From the NCBI RefSeq assembly GCF_040760005.1, contig NZ_CP099760.1, forward strand, positions 5,407,001 to 5,471,000: a DNA stretch of 64,000 nucleotides, written 5' to 3'. The translations under genes were made by a program, and so were the position numbers. Each line of letters starts with the position of its first letter. The first letter of the stretch is position 1. A model generated the notes under the pieces. That model made no database searches, was not told the DNA's origin, and worked only from the letters and a program-made list of their open reading frames with translations. This stretch comes from Pseudomonas sp. stari2. GTDB taxonomy: Bacteria > Pseudomonadota > Gammaproteobacteria > Pseudomonadales > Pseudomonadaceae. Positions 44,088 to 54,777 of the stretch are shown here, in pieces.

Positions 44088-44645
44088 TTACATGCCTTTG
44101 ACGGCGAAGATCCCGTTGGCGTTGCGCCAGTAGCCTTTGTAGTCCATGCCATAACCGAAGATGTAACGGTCGACGCACGGCAGGCCGACGAAATCGGCTT
44201 TCAGGTCAGGACGGGCCTTGCGGTCGTGGTCCTTGTCGATCAGCACGGCGGTGTGCACTTTGCGCGCGCCAGCATGTTTGCAGAAGTCGATGATCGCGCC
44301 CAGGGTGTGACCTTCGTCGAGAATGTCGTCGATGATCAGCACGTCACGGTCGATGAACGAGACTTCCGGCTTGGCTTTCCAGAACAGGTCGCCGCCGCTG
44401 GTTTCGTTGCGATAGCGGGTGGCGTGCAGGTAGGACGCCTCCAGCGGGAACTGCAGATGGGTCAGCAGCTTGCCGGAGAAAATCAGCCCGCCGTTCATCA
44501 CACAGAACACCACCGGGTTGCTCTCGGCCAGTTGTTCGTTGATTTGTGCACCGACGCGGGCAATGGCAGCCTCGACTTCAGCTTCGGTGTACAGGCAGTC
44601 AGCCTCTCGCATGACTTGACGGATATGCTCGAGATCAGCGGACAT
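44088..44645 (-). CDS. hpt: Hypoxanthine-guanine phosphoribosyltransferase
   Basis: A 185-residue purine salvage enzyme that makes IMP and GMP from the bases and PRPP. The PRPP-binding motif is VLIIDDILDEGHT and the flexible region is YLHATRYRNETSGG. I chose the ATG at 44645 (MSADLEHIRQVMREADCLY). The open frame continues 24 residues upstream without homology. It diverges from upp across a 165-base promoter region with a perfect palindrome. Confidence 0.95.
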   Translation of the reverse strand: MSADLEHIRQVMREADCLYTEAEVEAAIARVGAQINEQLAESNPVVFCVMNGGLIFSGKLLTHLQFPLEASYLHATRYRNETSGGDLFWKAKPEVSFIDRDVLIIDDILDEGHTLGAIIDFCKHAGARKVHTAVLIDKDHDRKARPDLKADFVGLPCVDRYIFGYGMDYKGYWRNANGIFAVKGM

Positions 44646-44736
44646 GGCGCTCTCCAAGGGGGGTCTGTTTCGGAAAAGCGGGCAAAGGTACGCATCCCTC
44701 ACGGCCGAATCAAGCATTTGTGGACTAACGTACTGT

Positions 44737-44752
44737 ATGTCCTATAGGACAT
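44737..44752. promoter_or_regulatory. Perfect 16-bp palindrome between hpt and upp
   Basis: ATGTCCTATAGGACAT is a perfect inverted repeat in the divergent hpt/upp promoter region. A second palindrome, TAGATTAATCTA, lies at 44763-44774. Either may be a repressor site. No regulator is identified. Confidence 0.45.
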
Positions 44753-44810
44753 CACCCTCGGATAGATTAATCTAGGCCGGTTTTTTTGCCCGCCGCCGGA
44801 GCCTTTCCCC

Positions 44811-45449
44811 ATGTCCATCCAAGAGATCCGCCATCCGCTGATCCGTCACAAACTTGGCCTTATGCGCCGTGCAGACATCAGCACCAAGAATTTCCGCGAG
44901 CTCGCTCAGGAAGTCGGTGCCCTGTTGACCTATGAAGCTACCAAAGACCTGCCGCTGGAAACCTACGATATCGAAGGCTGGTGCGGCACGGTGTCGGTCG
45001 AGAAAATCGCCGGCAAGAAGATTACCGTCGTGCCGATCCTGCGTGCCGGCATCGGCATGCTCGAAGGCGTGCTGAGCCTGATCCCGGGTGCCAAGGTCAG
45101 CGCCGTCGGCGTTGCCCGTAACGAAGAAACCCTGCAGGCCCATACCTATCTGGAAAAACTGGTTCCGGAAATCGACGAACGCCTGGCGATGATCATCGAC
45201 CCGATGCTCGCCACCGGCAGCTCCATGGTTGCGACCATCGACCTGCTGAAGAAGGCCGGTTGCAAGGACATCCGCGCGATGGTGCTGGTTGCCGCGCCGG
45301 AAGGCATCGCCGCTGTCGAGAAAGCTCACCCGGACGTGATCATCTACACCGCGTCCATCGATCAGAAACTCAACGAGCACGGTTACATCATTCCTGGGCT
45401 TGGCGATGCCGGTGACAAGATCTTCGGCACCAAGCAGAAGGATGCTTGA
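44811..45449 (+). CDS. upp: Uracil phosphoribosyltransferase
   Basis: A 212-residue pyrimidine salvage enzyme that converts uracil and PRPP to UMP. The PRPP motif is [17 protein letters not shown], and [21 protein letters not shown] and the C-terminal [18 protein letters not shown] are the other family blocks. The ribosome site is GGAGCC. It is followed by uraA two bases after its stop. Confidence 0.98.
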   Translation: MSIQEIRHPLIRHKLGLMRRADISTKNFRELAQEVGALLTYEATKDLPLETYDIEGWCGTVSVEKIAGKKITVVPILRAGIGMLEGVLSLIPGAKVSAVGVARNEETLQAHTYLEKLVPEIDERLAMIIDPMLATGSSMVATIDLLKKAGCKDIRAMVLVAAPEGIAAVEKAHPDVIIYTASIDQKLNEHGYIIPGLGDAGDKIFGTKQKDA

Positions 45450-45451
45450 CC

Positions 45452-46726
45452 ATGCAGGATGAGTTCAACGATCCGCTCTGGCGCACGGTGCTGTCCGGCG
45501 CGCAGATGCTGTTCGTGGCTTTCGGCGCCCTGGTGCTGATGCCGCTGATCACGGGCCTTGACCCGAACGTGGCACTGTTCACCGCAGGTCTTGGGACGAT
45601 TCTGTTCCAGATCGTCACCGGGCGTCAGGTACCGGTGTTCCTCGCGTCGAGCTTTGCCTTCATCACCCCGATCATTCTCGCCAAGGGCCAGTTCGGCCTC
45701 GCTGCGACCATGGGCGGCGTGATGGCGGCCGGTTTCGTCTACACCTTCCTGGGCCTGGCCGTGAAGATCAAAGGCACCGGGTTCATCGACCGTCTGCTGC
45801 CGCCGGTGGTGATTGGTCCGGTGATCATCTCCATTGGCCTGGCCATGGCGCCGATTGCCGCGAACATGGCGATGGGCAAGGCCGGTGACGGATCGGAGCT
45901 GATCCATTACCAGACCGCGATGATGATCTCGATGCCAGCGCTGCTGACCACGTTGATCGTGGCGGTTTTCGGCAAAGGCATTTTCCGTCTGGTGCCGATC
46001 ATCTCCGGCGTACTGGTGGGTTTCGCCATGTCGTTCTATTTCGGTGTCGTCGACACCGCGAAGATTGCGGTGGCCCCGTGGTTTGCACTGCCTCATTTCA
46101 CCGCGCCGGAGTTCAACTGGCAGGCGATCCTGTTCATCGTCCCGGTGGCCCTGGCCCCGGCCATCGAACACATCGGCGGCGTGATTGCAGTCGGCAGCGT
46201 GACCGGTCGCGACTACCTGAAAAAGCCGGGCCTGCATCGCACCCTGCTCGGTGACGGTATCGCTACCACGGCTGCCGGTCTGTTCGGCGGCCCGCCCAAC
46301 ACCACCTACGCCGAAGTGACTGGCGCGGTGATGCTGACCAAGAACTACAACCCGAAAATCATGACCTGGGCGGCGATCTTCGCCATCGCCCTGGCGTTCA
46401 TCGGCAAGTTCGGCGCCCTGCTGCAAAGCATTCCGGTGCCGGTGATGGGCGGGATTTTGTGCCTGTTGTTCGGTTCGATTGCAGCGGTGGGGATGAACAC
46501 CCTGATCCGTCACAAGATCGACCTGGGCGAGGCGCGCAATCTGGTGATCGTTTCAGTGACTCTGGTGTTCGGTATCGGCGGTGTGCTGGTCGGCACCGGC
46601 ACAGGTCCGGACGACTTCGGCCTCAAAGGCATCGCGCTGTGCGCGGTGGTGGCGATTGCGCTGAACCTGATCCTGCCGGGCAACGACAGCTGGAAACACA
46701 AGAAGGCGGATGAGCCGCTGCTCTAA
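45452..46726 (+). CDS. uraA: Uracil permease
   Basis: A 424-residue NCS2-family proton symporter in the inner membrane that takes up uracil for Upp. It has many hydrophobic helices, the TM10 motif GGPPNTTYAEVTGAV and the acidic TM8 motif ALAPAIEHIGGV. The start at 45452 (MQDEFNDPLWRTVLSG) lies just after the upp stop. The longer TTG start would overlap it. Confidence 0.96.
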   Translation: MQDEFNDPLWRTVLSGAQMLFVAFGALVLMPLITGLDPNVALFTAGLGTILFQIVTGRQVPVFLASSFAFITPIILAKGQFGLAATMGGVMAAGFVYTFLGLAVKIKGTGFIDRLLPPVVIGPVIISIGLAMAPIAANMAMGKAGDGSELIHYQTAMMISMPALLTTLIVAVFGKGIFRLVPIISGVLVGFAMSFYFGVVDTAKIAVAPWFALPHFTAPEFNWQAILFIVPVALAPAIEHIGGVIAVGSVTGRDYLKKPGLHRTLLGDGIATTAAGLFGGPPNTTYAEVTGAVMLTKNYNPKIMTWAAIFAIALAFIGKFGALLQSIPVPVMGGILCLLFGSIAAVGMNTLIRHKIDLGEARNLVIVSVTLVFGIGGVLVGTGTGPDDFGLKGIALCAVVAIALNLILPGNDSWKHKKADEPLL

Positions 46727-46738
46727 GCCTTGAGCGTT

Positions 46739-46767
46739 GATCGTTCCCACGTTGCGTGGGAACGATC
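46739..46767. terminator. Hairpin between uraA and hemH
   Basis: GATCGTTCCCACG, loop TTG, then CGTGGGAACGATC. A perfect 13-bp stem between convergent genes, one of the common short palindromes of pseudomonads. TTTTC follows a few bases on. Confidence 0.7.
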
Positions 46768-46773
46768 ATGTTT

Positions 46774-47799
46774 TCAGAGGGCCAACGGCGCCCGCTCACA
46801 CAACGTCGCCAACGCCTTCGCCCACTGCAGGTCATCGTTCAGGCACGGCACCAGCACCAACTCCTCCCCTCCCGCCTCGCGGAACTGTTCCTTGCCGCGA
46901 TCGCCGATCTCTTCCAGGGTCTCGATGCAATCGGCAACAAACGCCGGGCACATCACCAGAACCTTCTTCACGCCGCTCTTGGCCAGTTCATCCAGCCGCG
47001 CTTCGGTGTAGGGTTCGATCCATTTCGCCCGGCCCAGCCGCGACTGAAACGACACCGACCACTTGCCGTCCGGCAGCCCCATACGCTCAGCAAACAACGC
47101 CGCCGTGCGCAGGCATTGGGCGCGATAACAGGTGGCCAGGACGGCAGCCGAAGCGTTCCTGCAGCAATCTTCATTCTTGAAGCAATGATTGCCGGTCGGG
47201 TCGAGCTTGGTCAGATGCCGCTCCGGCAAACCGTGGAAGCTCAGCAACAGATGATCGTAATCCTGCTGCAAGTGCGGCCGGGCATTCGCCACCAGGGCAT
47301 CGAGGTATTCCGGTTGATCGTAGAACGGCTGCAACACCGACAGTTGCAGATCGAGTTTCTTCTCGCGCACCACACGCTTGGCTTCTTCGATCACCGTAGT
47401 GGTGGTGCTGTCGGCGAACTGTGGATAAAGCGGTGCGAGCGTAATGCGCTTATGCCCTGCTGCCACCAGTTTGAGCAGCGCCGATTCGATCGACGGCTGC
47501 CCGTAACGCATGGCCAGTTCCACCGGGCCGTGGGTCCACTGTGACGTCATCTGCTGCTGCAGGCGACGGCTGAGCACCACCAGTGGCGAACCCTCCTCCC
47601 ACCAGATCGACGCATAGGCGTGGGCCGACTGCTCGGGACGCTTGATCAGGATCAGCGATACCAGCAGACGCCGCACCGGCCATGGCAGGTCGATCACGTA
47701 CGGGTCCATCAGAAATTGATTGAGGTAGCTGCGCACGTCGGCCACCGAAGTGGAGGCCGGCGAACCCAGGTTGACCAGAAGCAAGGCGTGATCGGTCAT
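46774..47799 (-). CDS. hemH: Ferrochelatase
   Basis: A 341-residue enzyme that inserts Fe2+ into protoporphyrin IX, the last step of protohaem synthesis. The catalytic His region is [12 protein letters not shown], and the C-terminal active-site block [25 protein letters not shown] is present. I chose the ATG at 47799 ([16 protein letters not shown]). The TIGR01777 gene is 13 bases upstream, so they form an operon. Because it consumes the photosensitiser protoporphyrin, its position beside the light-response locus is notable. Confidence 0.96.
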   Translation of the reverse strand: MTDHALLLVNLGSPASTSVADVRSYLNQFLMDPYVIDLPWPVRRLLVSLILIKRPEQSAHAYASIWWEEGSPLVVLSRRLQQQMTSQWTHGPVELAMRYGQPSIESALLKLVAAGHKRITLAPLYPQFADSTTTTVIEEAKRVVREKKLDLQLSVLQPFYDQPEYLDALVANARPHLQQDYDHLLLSFHGLPERHLTKLDPTGNHCFKNEDCCRNASAAVLATCYRAQCLRTAALFAERMGLPDGKWSVSFQSRLGRAKWIEPYTEARLDELAKSGVKKVLVMCPAFVADCIETLEEIGDRGKEQFREAGGEELVLVPCLNDDLQWAKALATLCERAPLAL

Positions 47800-47812
47800 G
47801 CAACGTCCTATT

Positions 47813-48715
47813 TCAGAGGCGGCTGGACAGATCGTCCAGAGCCGCGCGTAAATCCGTAAACCGGAAACTGAATCCGGCTTCCAGCAAGCGTGCCGGCGTG
47901 GCCCGTTGGCCACCCAGCAACAGCGATGACATCTCGCCGAGCCCGACCTTCAAGGCGAGGGCCGGCATCGGTATGAACGCCGGGCGATGAAGCACGCGGC
48001 CCAGCGTCCTGGCAAATTCGCGATTGCGCACAGGTTTCGGCGCGCACGCATTATAAGGACCACTCGCCTGATCGCGGTGCAGAAGAAAATCAATCAGGGC
48101 GATTTGATCGTCGATATGAATCCACGACATCCACTGCCGACCATTGCCCAACGGCCCACCCAGTCCGAGTTTGAACGGCAGCAACAGGCGCGACAAAAAA
48201 CCGCCCTCGGCCGACAGCACCAGCCCGGTCCGAACCAGCACTACGCGGATGTCCATTGCTTCGGCCCGCTGCGCGGTTTCCTCCCAGGCAATGCACAACT
48301 GGCTGGCGAAATCGTCAACCACCGGTGGCGACTCTTCGGTCAACTCGCGCTCACCACCGTCACCGTACCAACCCACGGCCGAGCCCGAGATCAGCAGTGA
48401 AGGTTTCTGCCCGCGATTTTCCAGCCACGCCAGCAACGTTTCGGTGAGCGTGATCCGGCTGCTCCACAACAACGCCTTGCGCCGATGGGTCCATGGCCGA
48501 TCGGCAATCGGCGCGCCGGCAAGGTTGACGATCACGTCGACCGGTTCATCGCCAAGGTCCTCCAGACGCGCGATGCCACGCACTTGAGTGCCGCAGATTT
48601 TCGCGACCTTTTCCGCACGACGGCTCCACACGGTCAACCGGTGGCCTTGACCCGACCAGTGCCGGCAGAGCTGACGTCCGATCAATCCAGTACCGCCGGT
48701 CAGCAATATGTGCAT
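47813..48715 (-). CDS. TIGR01777-family epimerase-like oxidoreductase (YfcH/SDR39U1)
   Basis: A 300-residue extended SDR-like protein. The NAD(P)-binding turn is [17 protein letters not shown] and the SSG-type block is [14 protein letters not shown]. The C-terminal DUF1731 region ([31 protein letters not shown]) is typical of the family. The substrate is unknown. It is upstream of hemH, and eukaryotic SDR39U1 has been linked to haem-related neighbourhoods only by association. Confidence 0.92.
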   Translation of the reverse strand: MHILLTGGTGLIGRQLCRHWSGQGHRLTVWSRRAEKVAKICGTQVRGIARLEDLGDEPVDVIVNLAGAPIADRPWTHRRKALLWSSRITLTETLLAWLENRGQKPSLLISGSAVGWYGDGGERELTEESPPVVDDFASQLCIAWEETAQRAEAMDIRVVLVRTGLVLSAEGGFLSRLLLPFKLGLGGPLGNGRQWMSWIHIDDQIALIDFLLHRDQASGPYNACAPKPVRNREFARTLGRVLHRPAFIPMPALALKVGLGEMSSLLLGGQRATPARLLEAGFSFRFTDLRAALDDLSSRL

Positions 48716-48810
48716 GACATCTTCCTCGCGTGGCGTTTTACTTCGATCACTAGTCTATTTTTATAAGCAGGGATCTTTTCTATCGGACAGGCTCTATTGT
48801 TTAACAATAG

Positions 48811-50111
<1,301 letters not shown>

Positions 50112-50126
50112 CCTTCGCCAAAATCT

Positions 50127-50150
50127 TGTACAAATCATTTGACTTGTACA
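50127..50150. promoter_or_regulatory. LitR/CarH-type operator 1 (perfect)
   Basis: TGTACA (50127-50132), 12 bases, TGTACA (50145-50150). This exactly fits the T(G/A)TACA-N12-TGTA(C/T)A pattern that I recall for class II LitR regulators. It covers the -35 region of the operon promoter. Confidence 0.82.
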
Positions 50151-50166
50151 CCTTTGAATCTATGCT
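50139..50166 (+). promoter_or_regulatory. Sigma70 promoter of the light-response operon
   Basis: TTGACT (50139-50144) and TATGCT (50161-50166), with a 16-bp spacer, lie 57 bases before the ATG at 50223. Operator 1 overlaps the -35 box and operator 2 lies just downstream, a layout suited to repression. Confidence 0.65.
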
Positions 50167-50176
50167 GAAGGAATGT

Positions 50177-50200
50177 TGTACAGAGTAAAAATTCTGTACA
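50177..50200. promoter_or_regulatory. LitR/CarH-type operator 2 (perfect)
   Basis: TGTACA (50177-50182), 12 bases, TGTACA (50195-50200). This is a second perfect copy exactly 50 bp after operator 1. It lies in the transcribed leader just past the -10 box. Confidence 0.82.
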
Positions 50201-50222
50201 AATTCAGATTCGAGGTGCCGTC

Positions 50223-51176
50223 ATGTCCGAACCGTCCCCACCCAAGATCGCCATCAGCGCCTGCCTGATGGGAGCCGAAGTGCGCTACAACGGCGGACAC
50301 AAGGCATCACGGCTGTGCACCCATACACTCACTGAATATTTTGAATTCGTCCCGGTGTGTCCGGAAGTCGCGATTGGCCTGGGCATTCCCCGCGAGCCGA
50401 TCCGGCTGGTGGGCGACCCGGACCATCCCCAAGCCCTCGGGACGGTTCATCGCGAGACCGACGTCACTGATGCGCTGTCCGCTTATGGCGAGAAAATGGC
50501 CACCGAGCTCGACGACATCTGCGGCTACATCTTCATGCAGCAATCGCCATCCTGTGGCCTGGAACGGGTCAAGGTCTATCACGCCAACGGTGCACCGATC
50601 GGCAGCGGGCGCGGGATCTATGCCCAAACCTTCTGCGCCCGGCACCCCGACCTGCCGGTCGAAGAAGCCGGGCGCCTGAACGATCCGGTCCTGCGGGAAA
50701 ACTTCATTACCCGGGTATTCGCCTACAGCGACTGGCAGCAAGTGCTCCGGCAAGGCCTGAGCCGCCGCGCCCTGACCGACTTCCACTCGCGCTACAAATA
50801 CCTGCTGATGGCCCACAACCCGGTGCAATACAAGGCGCTGGGCAATCTGCTGGGAAACATGAGCGGAATCGATCCCGTGGAACTCGGCCCGCGCTATTTC
50901 AGCCAATTGATGGCGGCGCTGACCACCTGCGCCACGCGCCGCACCCACAGCAACGTATTGCAGCACATCAGTGGCTACCTGAAACGGGCGATCAGCGCCG
51001 AAGACAAACAGGAAATGCAGCACGTCATCGGCCAGTACCGCCACGGCATCGTGCCGCTGGTGGTGCCGCTGACGCTGCTCAAACATCACTTTCGTCAACA
51101 CCCCGATCCGTACATCGCGCAACAGGTTTACCTGCAACCGCACCCGGAAAACCTCAGCCTGCGAAACGCCATTTGA
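50223..51176 (+). CDS. DUF523 and DUF1722 fusion protein (YbgA-like)
   Basis: A 317-residue cytoplasmic protein. The N-terminal half is DUF523 (KIAISACLMGAEVRYNGGHK, with conserved Cys, and CGYIFMQQSPSCGLERVKVY). The C-terminal half is DUF1722/YbgA (FHSRYKYLLMAHNP, then KHHFRQHPDPYIAQQVYLQPHP). The pair is often encoded next to photolyase, and its biochemical role is unknown. It is the first gene of the operon, directly behind the two LitR-type operators. The stop overlaps the MerR start (TGATG). Confidence 0.92.
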   Translation: MSEPSPPKIAISACLMGAEVRYNGGHKASRLCTHTLTEYFEFVPVCPEVAIGLGIPREPIRLVGDPDHPQALGTVHRETDVTDALSAYGEKMATELDDICGYIFMQQSPSCGLERVKVYHANGAPIGSGRGIYAQTFCARHPDLPVEEAGRLNDPVLRENFITRVFAYSDWQQVLRQGLSRRALTDFHSRYKYLLMAHNPVQYKALGNLLGNMSGIDPVELGPRYFSQLMAALTTCATRRTHSNVLQHISGYLKRAISAEDKQEMQHVIGQYRHGIVPLVVPLTLLKHHFRQHPDPYIAQQVYLQPHPENLSLRNAI

Positions 51177-52117
51177 TGAATGACTCACCCGACACCAGCG
51201 CCCGCGAAGACCTCGGCGCCGACTTCAAGAAAGCACTCGACGACGGCTGGCTGCCGATCCGCGAGGTCGCGCGCCAGACCGGCGTCAACGCCATCACCCT
51301 GCGCGCCTGGGAACGCCGTTACGGGCTGATCGTGCCCCAGCGCACACCCAAGGGGCATCGCCTGTATTCGGCCGAACATGTACAGCGTATCCAGCACATC
51401 CTCACCTGGCTCAACCGTGGCGTGGCGGTCAGCCAGGTCAAGCCGCTGCTCGATACACCGCAAACCGTCAACGAGCCGCTGGAAAACGAATGGCAGCACT
51501 TGCACCAGGCCGCGCTGCTGGCGGTCACGCAATTGAACGAGCGCAGCCTCGACGACAGCGTCAACCAGGCGATGGCGCTGTACCCGCCACGAACCCTGTG
51601 TGAGCAATTGCTGATGCCGTTGCTGGCGGACCTCGAACAGCGCTGGCAAGGCCAGTTCGGCGCGCAGATGGAGCGAGTGTTCTTTCATGCCTGGTTGCGC
51701 AGCAAATTCGGCGCACGCATCTACCATAACAACCGTCAGTTGCGCACAGCGCCACTGCTGCTGGTCAATCAGTCGGATTTACTGCTCGAGCCACACCTGT
51801 GGCTCTGCGCCTGGCTGATCAGCAGCGCCGATTGCCCGGTACAAGTATTTGACTGGCCACTGCCGGCCGGGGAGCTGGCGTTGGCTATCGATCATCTAGA
51901 AGCCCGAGGCGTCCTGCTGTATTCCAGCAAAGCCATGAACCTTGTGCAGTTGCCCAAACTATTGAATGGCATCAGTTGCCCGAAAATGATTGCCGGACCA
52001 ACGGTGTGCATCCACCACGCCGAGTTGTCCGTAAGAACCTCCGAGATCGCTGATCTGTACCTGGCCGAAGATCCACTGTCGGCGCATCAGGTGCTGATCG
52101 AGCGTGGGTTGATTTAA
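51176..52117 (+). CDS. MerR-family regulator, CarH/LitR-like with degenerate B12 motifs
   Basis: A 313-residue regulator. Residues about 26-95 are a MerR DNA-binding head (LPIREVARQTGVNAITLRAWERRYGLIVPQRT). A helical domain and a Rossmann-like domain follow, as in CarH. The adenosyl-B12 motifs are not intact. At Trp157 the expected W-x9-EH has Arg167-Val168 in place of Glu-His. The lower ligand motif reads EPHLWL (205-210), keeping E-x-H but losing the Gly of ExHxxG. This fits class II LitR, which does not use B12 by itself. It probably represses its own operon in the dark through the TGTACA operators. It overlaps both neighbours by one base. Confidence 0.88.
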   Translation: MNDSPDTSAREDLGADFKKALDDGWLPIREVARQTGVNAITLRAWERRYGLIVPQRTPKGHRLYSAEHVQRIQHILTWLNRGVAVSQVKPLLDTPQTVNEPLENEWQHLHQAALLAVTQLNERSLDDSVNQAMALYPPRTLCEQLLMPLLADLEQRWQGQFGAQMERVFFHAWLRSKFGARIYHNNRQLRTAPLLLVNQSDLLLEPHLWLCAWLISSADCPVQVFDWPLPAGELALAIDHLEARGVLLYSSKAMNLVQLPKLLNGISCPKMIAGPTVCIHHAELSVRTSEIADLYLAEDPLSAHQVLIERGLI

Positions 52118-52137
52118 TGAAGACTGTCGAGAACGCC

Positions 52138-53583
52138 ATGCAATTGATCTGGCTGCGCAGCGACCTGCGCCAACATGACAACACCGCCCTGACGGCCGCT
52201 GCCGAGCGCGGCCCGACCGTGGCCGTGTACCTGTTGAGCCCCGATCAATGGCAGGAACATGACGACGCACCGTGCAAGATCGACTTCTGGCTGCGCAATC
52301 TGCGGGAACTGAGCGAGCGCCTCGGCAAACTGAACATCCCGTTGTTGATTCGCAGCGCCCCGCGCTGGGATCAGGCACCAGCGGTGCTGCTTGAGCTCTG
52401 CCGGCAATTGAAGGTCGAGGCCGTTCACGTCAACGAAGAATATGGCATCCATGAAAGCCGCCGCGATGCGGCAGTTGAACAAACGTTGCAATCTGAGGGC
52501 GTCGCATTTCGTAGCTACCTCGATCAGTTGCTGTTCAGCCCCGGCAGCGTACTGACCAAGACCGGCACCTACTTTCAGGTGTTCAGCCAGTTTCGCAAGG
52601 TCTGTTACGAGCGCCTGCATCGCTCGATGCCGCAGCTGATAAAGGCTCCAGCCGCACAGGCCCCGCTGCACATCGACAGCGATCCGGTGCCCGAGTCCAT
52701 CGAGGGTTTCCCGATACCCGGCCAATCCCTGCGCGACCTGTGGCCTGCCGGTGAAACCGAAGCCCAACGACGCCTCGACACATTCGCCGACGTGCAGATC
52801 GACTATTACAAAAGCGAGCGTGACTTCCCGGCCAAGCCTGGCACCAGCCAGCTTTCGGCCTATCTCGCCGCCGGTGTGATCTCGCCGCGTCAATGCCTGC
52901 ATGCCGCACTGCAAACCAATCAGGGCGAATTCGAAAGCGGCAAGGCTGGCGCCGTCACCTGGATCAACGAACTGCTGTGGCGCGAGTTCTACAAGCACAT
53001 TCTGGTCGGCTACCCACGGGTTTCCCGGCATCGCGCGTTCCGTCCGGAAACCGAAGCCCTGGCCTGGCGCGATGCGCCGCAGGAACTGGCGGCCTGGCAG
53101 GAGGCACGCACCGGCCTGCCGATCATCGATGCGGCCATGCGCCAATTGCTCGAAACCGGCTGGATGCACAACCGCCTGCGGATGGTGGTGGCGATGTTCC
53201 TGACCAAAAACCTGCTGATCGACTGGCGCGAAGGCGAGCGCTTTTTCATGCGCCACCTGATCGACGGTGATCTGGCGGCGAACAACGGCGGCTGGCAGTG
53301 GAGCGCGTCGACCGGCACCGATGCGGCACCGTATTTCCGGATTTTCAACCCGATCAGTCAGTCGGAAAAATTCGACAGCGAAGGCTTGTTCATCAAGCAC
53401 TGGCTGCCCGAACTGGCCGGGTTGAACAAGAAAGAAGTGCACAACCCGGCGAGTGTCGGCGGGCTGTTCGGCGTCGCGAACTATCCGCCGCCGATCGTCA
53501 ACCTGAGCACCTCGCGGGAGCGGGCACTGACCGCGTTCAAAAACCTGCCCTCCCGTGCGTCTATCGGAGAAGGCCATGAGTGA
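52138..53583 (+). CDS. phrB: Deoxyribodipyrimidine photolyase (class I CPD)
   Basis: A 481-residue flavoprotein that uses blue light to split UV-induced cyclobutane dimers. The N-terminal antenna domain starts LIWLRSDLRQHDNTAL. The FAD domain has WINELLWREFYKHIL, TGLPIIDAAMRQLLETGWMHNR in part, DGDLAANNGGWQWSAS and TDAAPYFRIFNP. I placed the start at 52138 by family alignment. An ATG at 52117 overlaps the MerR stop (TAATG) and would add seven residues, so that start is also credible. It is the third gene of the light operon. Confidence 0.95.
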   Translation: MQLIWLRSDLRQHDNTALTAAAERGPTVAVYLLSPDQWQEHDDAPCKIDFWLRNLRELSERLGKLNIPLLIRSAPRWDQAPAVLLELCRQLKVEAVHVNEEYGIHESRRDAAVEQTLQSEGVAFRSYLDQLLFSPGSVLTKTGTYFQVFSQFRKVCYERLHRSMPQLIKAPAAQAPLHIDSDPVPESIEGFPIPGQSLRDLWPAGETEAQRRLDTFADVQIDYYKSERDFPAKPGTSQLSAYLAAGVISPRQCLHAALQTNQGEFESGKAGAVTWINELLWREFYKHILVGYPRVSRHRAFRPETEALAWRDAPQELAAWQEARTGLPIIDAAMRQLLETGWMHNRLRMVVAMFLTKNLLIDWREGERFFMRHLIDGDLAANNGGWQWSASTGTDAAPYFRIFNPISQSEKFDSEGLFIKHWLPELAGLNKKEVHNPASVGGLFGVANYPPPIVNLSTSRERALTAFKNLPSRASIGEGHE

Positions 53584-53998
53584 ATTCCTGAGCCGTTTCG
53601 CCCGCCAGTTCGCGCAGTTGAACAAGGACAATCTGCACAGCCTGGACGCGCTCTACAGCGAGGACATTCACTTCACCGACCCACTGCACGAAGTGCAGGG
53701 GTTGACGCAATTGCGCGACTACTTCAGCGAGCTGTACGCCAACGTCAGTGAACTGAGGTTCGACTTCCAAGGCCTCGACCAGATCGGGGACTGCGAAGGT
53801 TACCTGCGCTGGGTCATGAGTTACCGCCATCCGCGCCTGGCCGGCGGACGACTGATTCGCGTCACCGGCTGCTCGTACCTGCTCTGGCGCGACAAGGTTT
53901 ATCGCCACCGGGATTACTTCGATGCCGGTGCGCTGCTTTACGAACATTTACCGATATTGGGTCGGGTGATCGCCTGGCTGAAAAGGAGATTGGGATGA
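53576..53998 (+). CDS. NTF2/SnoaL-like protein
   Basis: A 140-residue protein with the NTF2-like cone-fold pattern: an N-terminal helix, LDALYSEDIHFTDPLHEVQG, a later beta sheet and LLWRDKVYRHRDYFDAGALLYEHLP. Members are small enzymes or binding modules. No catalytic residues can be assigned. It overlaps the photolyase gene by eight bases and the SDR gene by four, so it belongs to the operon. Its function there is unknown. Confidence 0.88.
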   Translation: MSEFLSRFARQFAQLNKDNLHSLDALYSEDIHFTDPLHEVQGLTQLRDYFSELYANVSELRFDFQGLDQIGDCEGYLRWVMSYRHPRLAGGRLIRVTGCSYLLWRDKVYRHRDYFDAGALLYEHLPILGRVIAWLKRRLG

Positions 53999-54777
53999 GT
54001 CGTACAACTCCACGCCGTTATTGGCTGACCGGCGCCAGCAGTGGTATCGGTGCTGCCTTGGCGGAAGAGATTCTGAAAACCGGTGCGCACCTGGCGGTCA
54101 GTTCCCGTCAGATCGCACAGCTCAAAGTGTTGTCGCAGCGTTACCCGGGACAGGTGCTGGTGGTGCCGGGAGATCTGACCAACAGCCAGACCGTGCGGGA
54201 AATCGGTGAACAGATCGCGCTGGACTGGGGATCGCTGGACAGCGTGATCCTCAACGCCGGCACCTGCGAATACGTCGACGCAAAACAGTTCGACGCTACG
54301 ATCGTCGAACACGTGGTACGCACCAACCTGCTTGCCAGCAGCTATTGCATCGAAGCCGCCCTGCCCCTGCTGCGCAAGGGAACCGCGCCGCATCTGGTGG
54401 GCATGGCCAGCTCCGTCACCTACGTGCCGCTTCCCCGGGCCGAAGCGTACGGTGCATCGAAGGCCGGACTGCGTTATCTGTTCGAGTCATTGCGCATCGA
54501 TCTGGCGGACGAAGGCATTGAAGTCACCGTCATCAGCCCGGGCTTTGTCGAAACGCCACTGACGGCGAAAAACGACTTCCCGATGCCATTGAGCTGGCCT
54601 GTGGATAAAGCCGCACGGCACATCTTCGCCCGGCTCAAGGAGCGGCCGCTGGAAATCGCCTTTCCGGCCTTGTTCATGGCGGCCCTGTGGCCACTGTCGA
54701 AATTGCCTGCCCGGGTACAGCTTGCCATCGGCAAGCGCATGGTACGCAGCAACCCACCGCTGCGGGATCTGACGTGA
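53995..54777 (+). CDS. Short-chain dehydrogenase/reductase
   Basis: A 260-residue SDR. The cofactor turn is LTGASSGIGAALAEEI, the structural Asn motif is ILNAGTCEY, the Ser is in GMASSVTYVPL, and the catalytic YGASK follows. The C-terminus has a hydrophobic stretch (ALFMAALWPLSKLPARVQ) that may attach to the membrane. ATGA overlap with the NTF2-like gene and GTGA overlap with the flavoprotein show tight coupling. In this context it may act on a lipid intermediate (inference). Confidence 0.92.
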   Translation: MSRTTPRRYWLTGASSGIGAALAEEILKTGAHLAVSSRQIAQLKVLSQRYPGQVLVVPGDLTNSQTVREIGEQIALDWGSLDSVILNAGTCEYVDAKQFDATIVEHVVRTNLLASSYCIEAALPLLRKGTAPHLVGMASSVTYVPLPRAEAYGASKAGLRYLFESLRIDLADEGIEVTVISPGFVETPLTAKNDFPMPLSWPVDKAARHIFARLKERPLEIAFPALFMAALWPLSKLPARVQLAIGKRMVRSNPPLRDLT

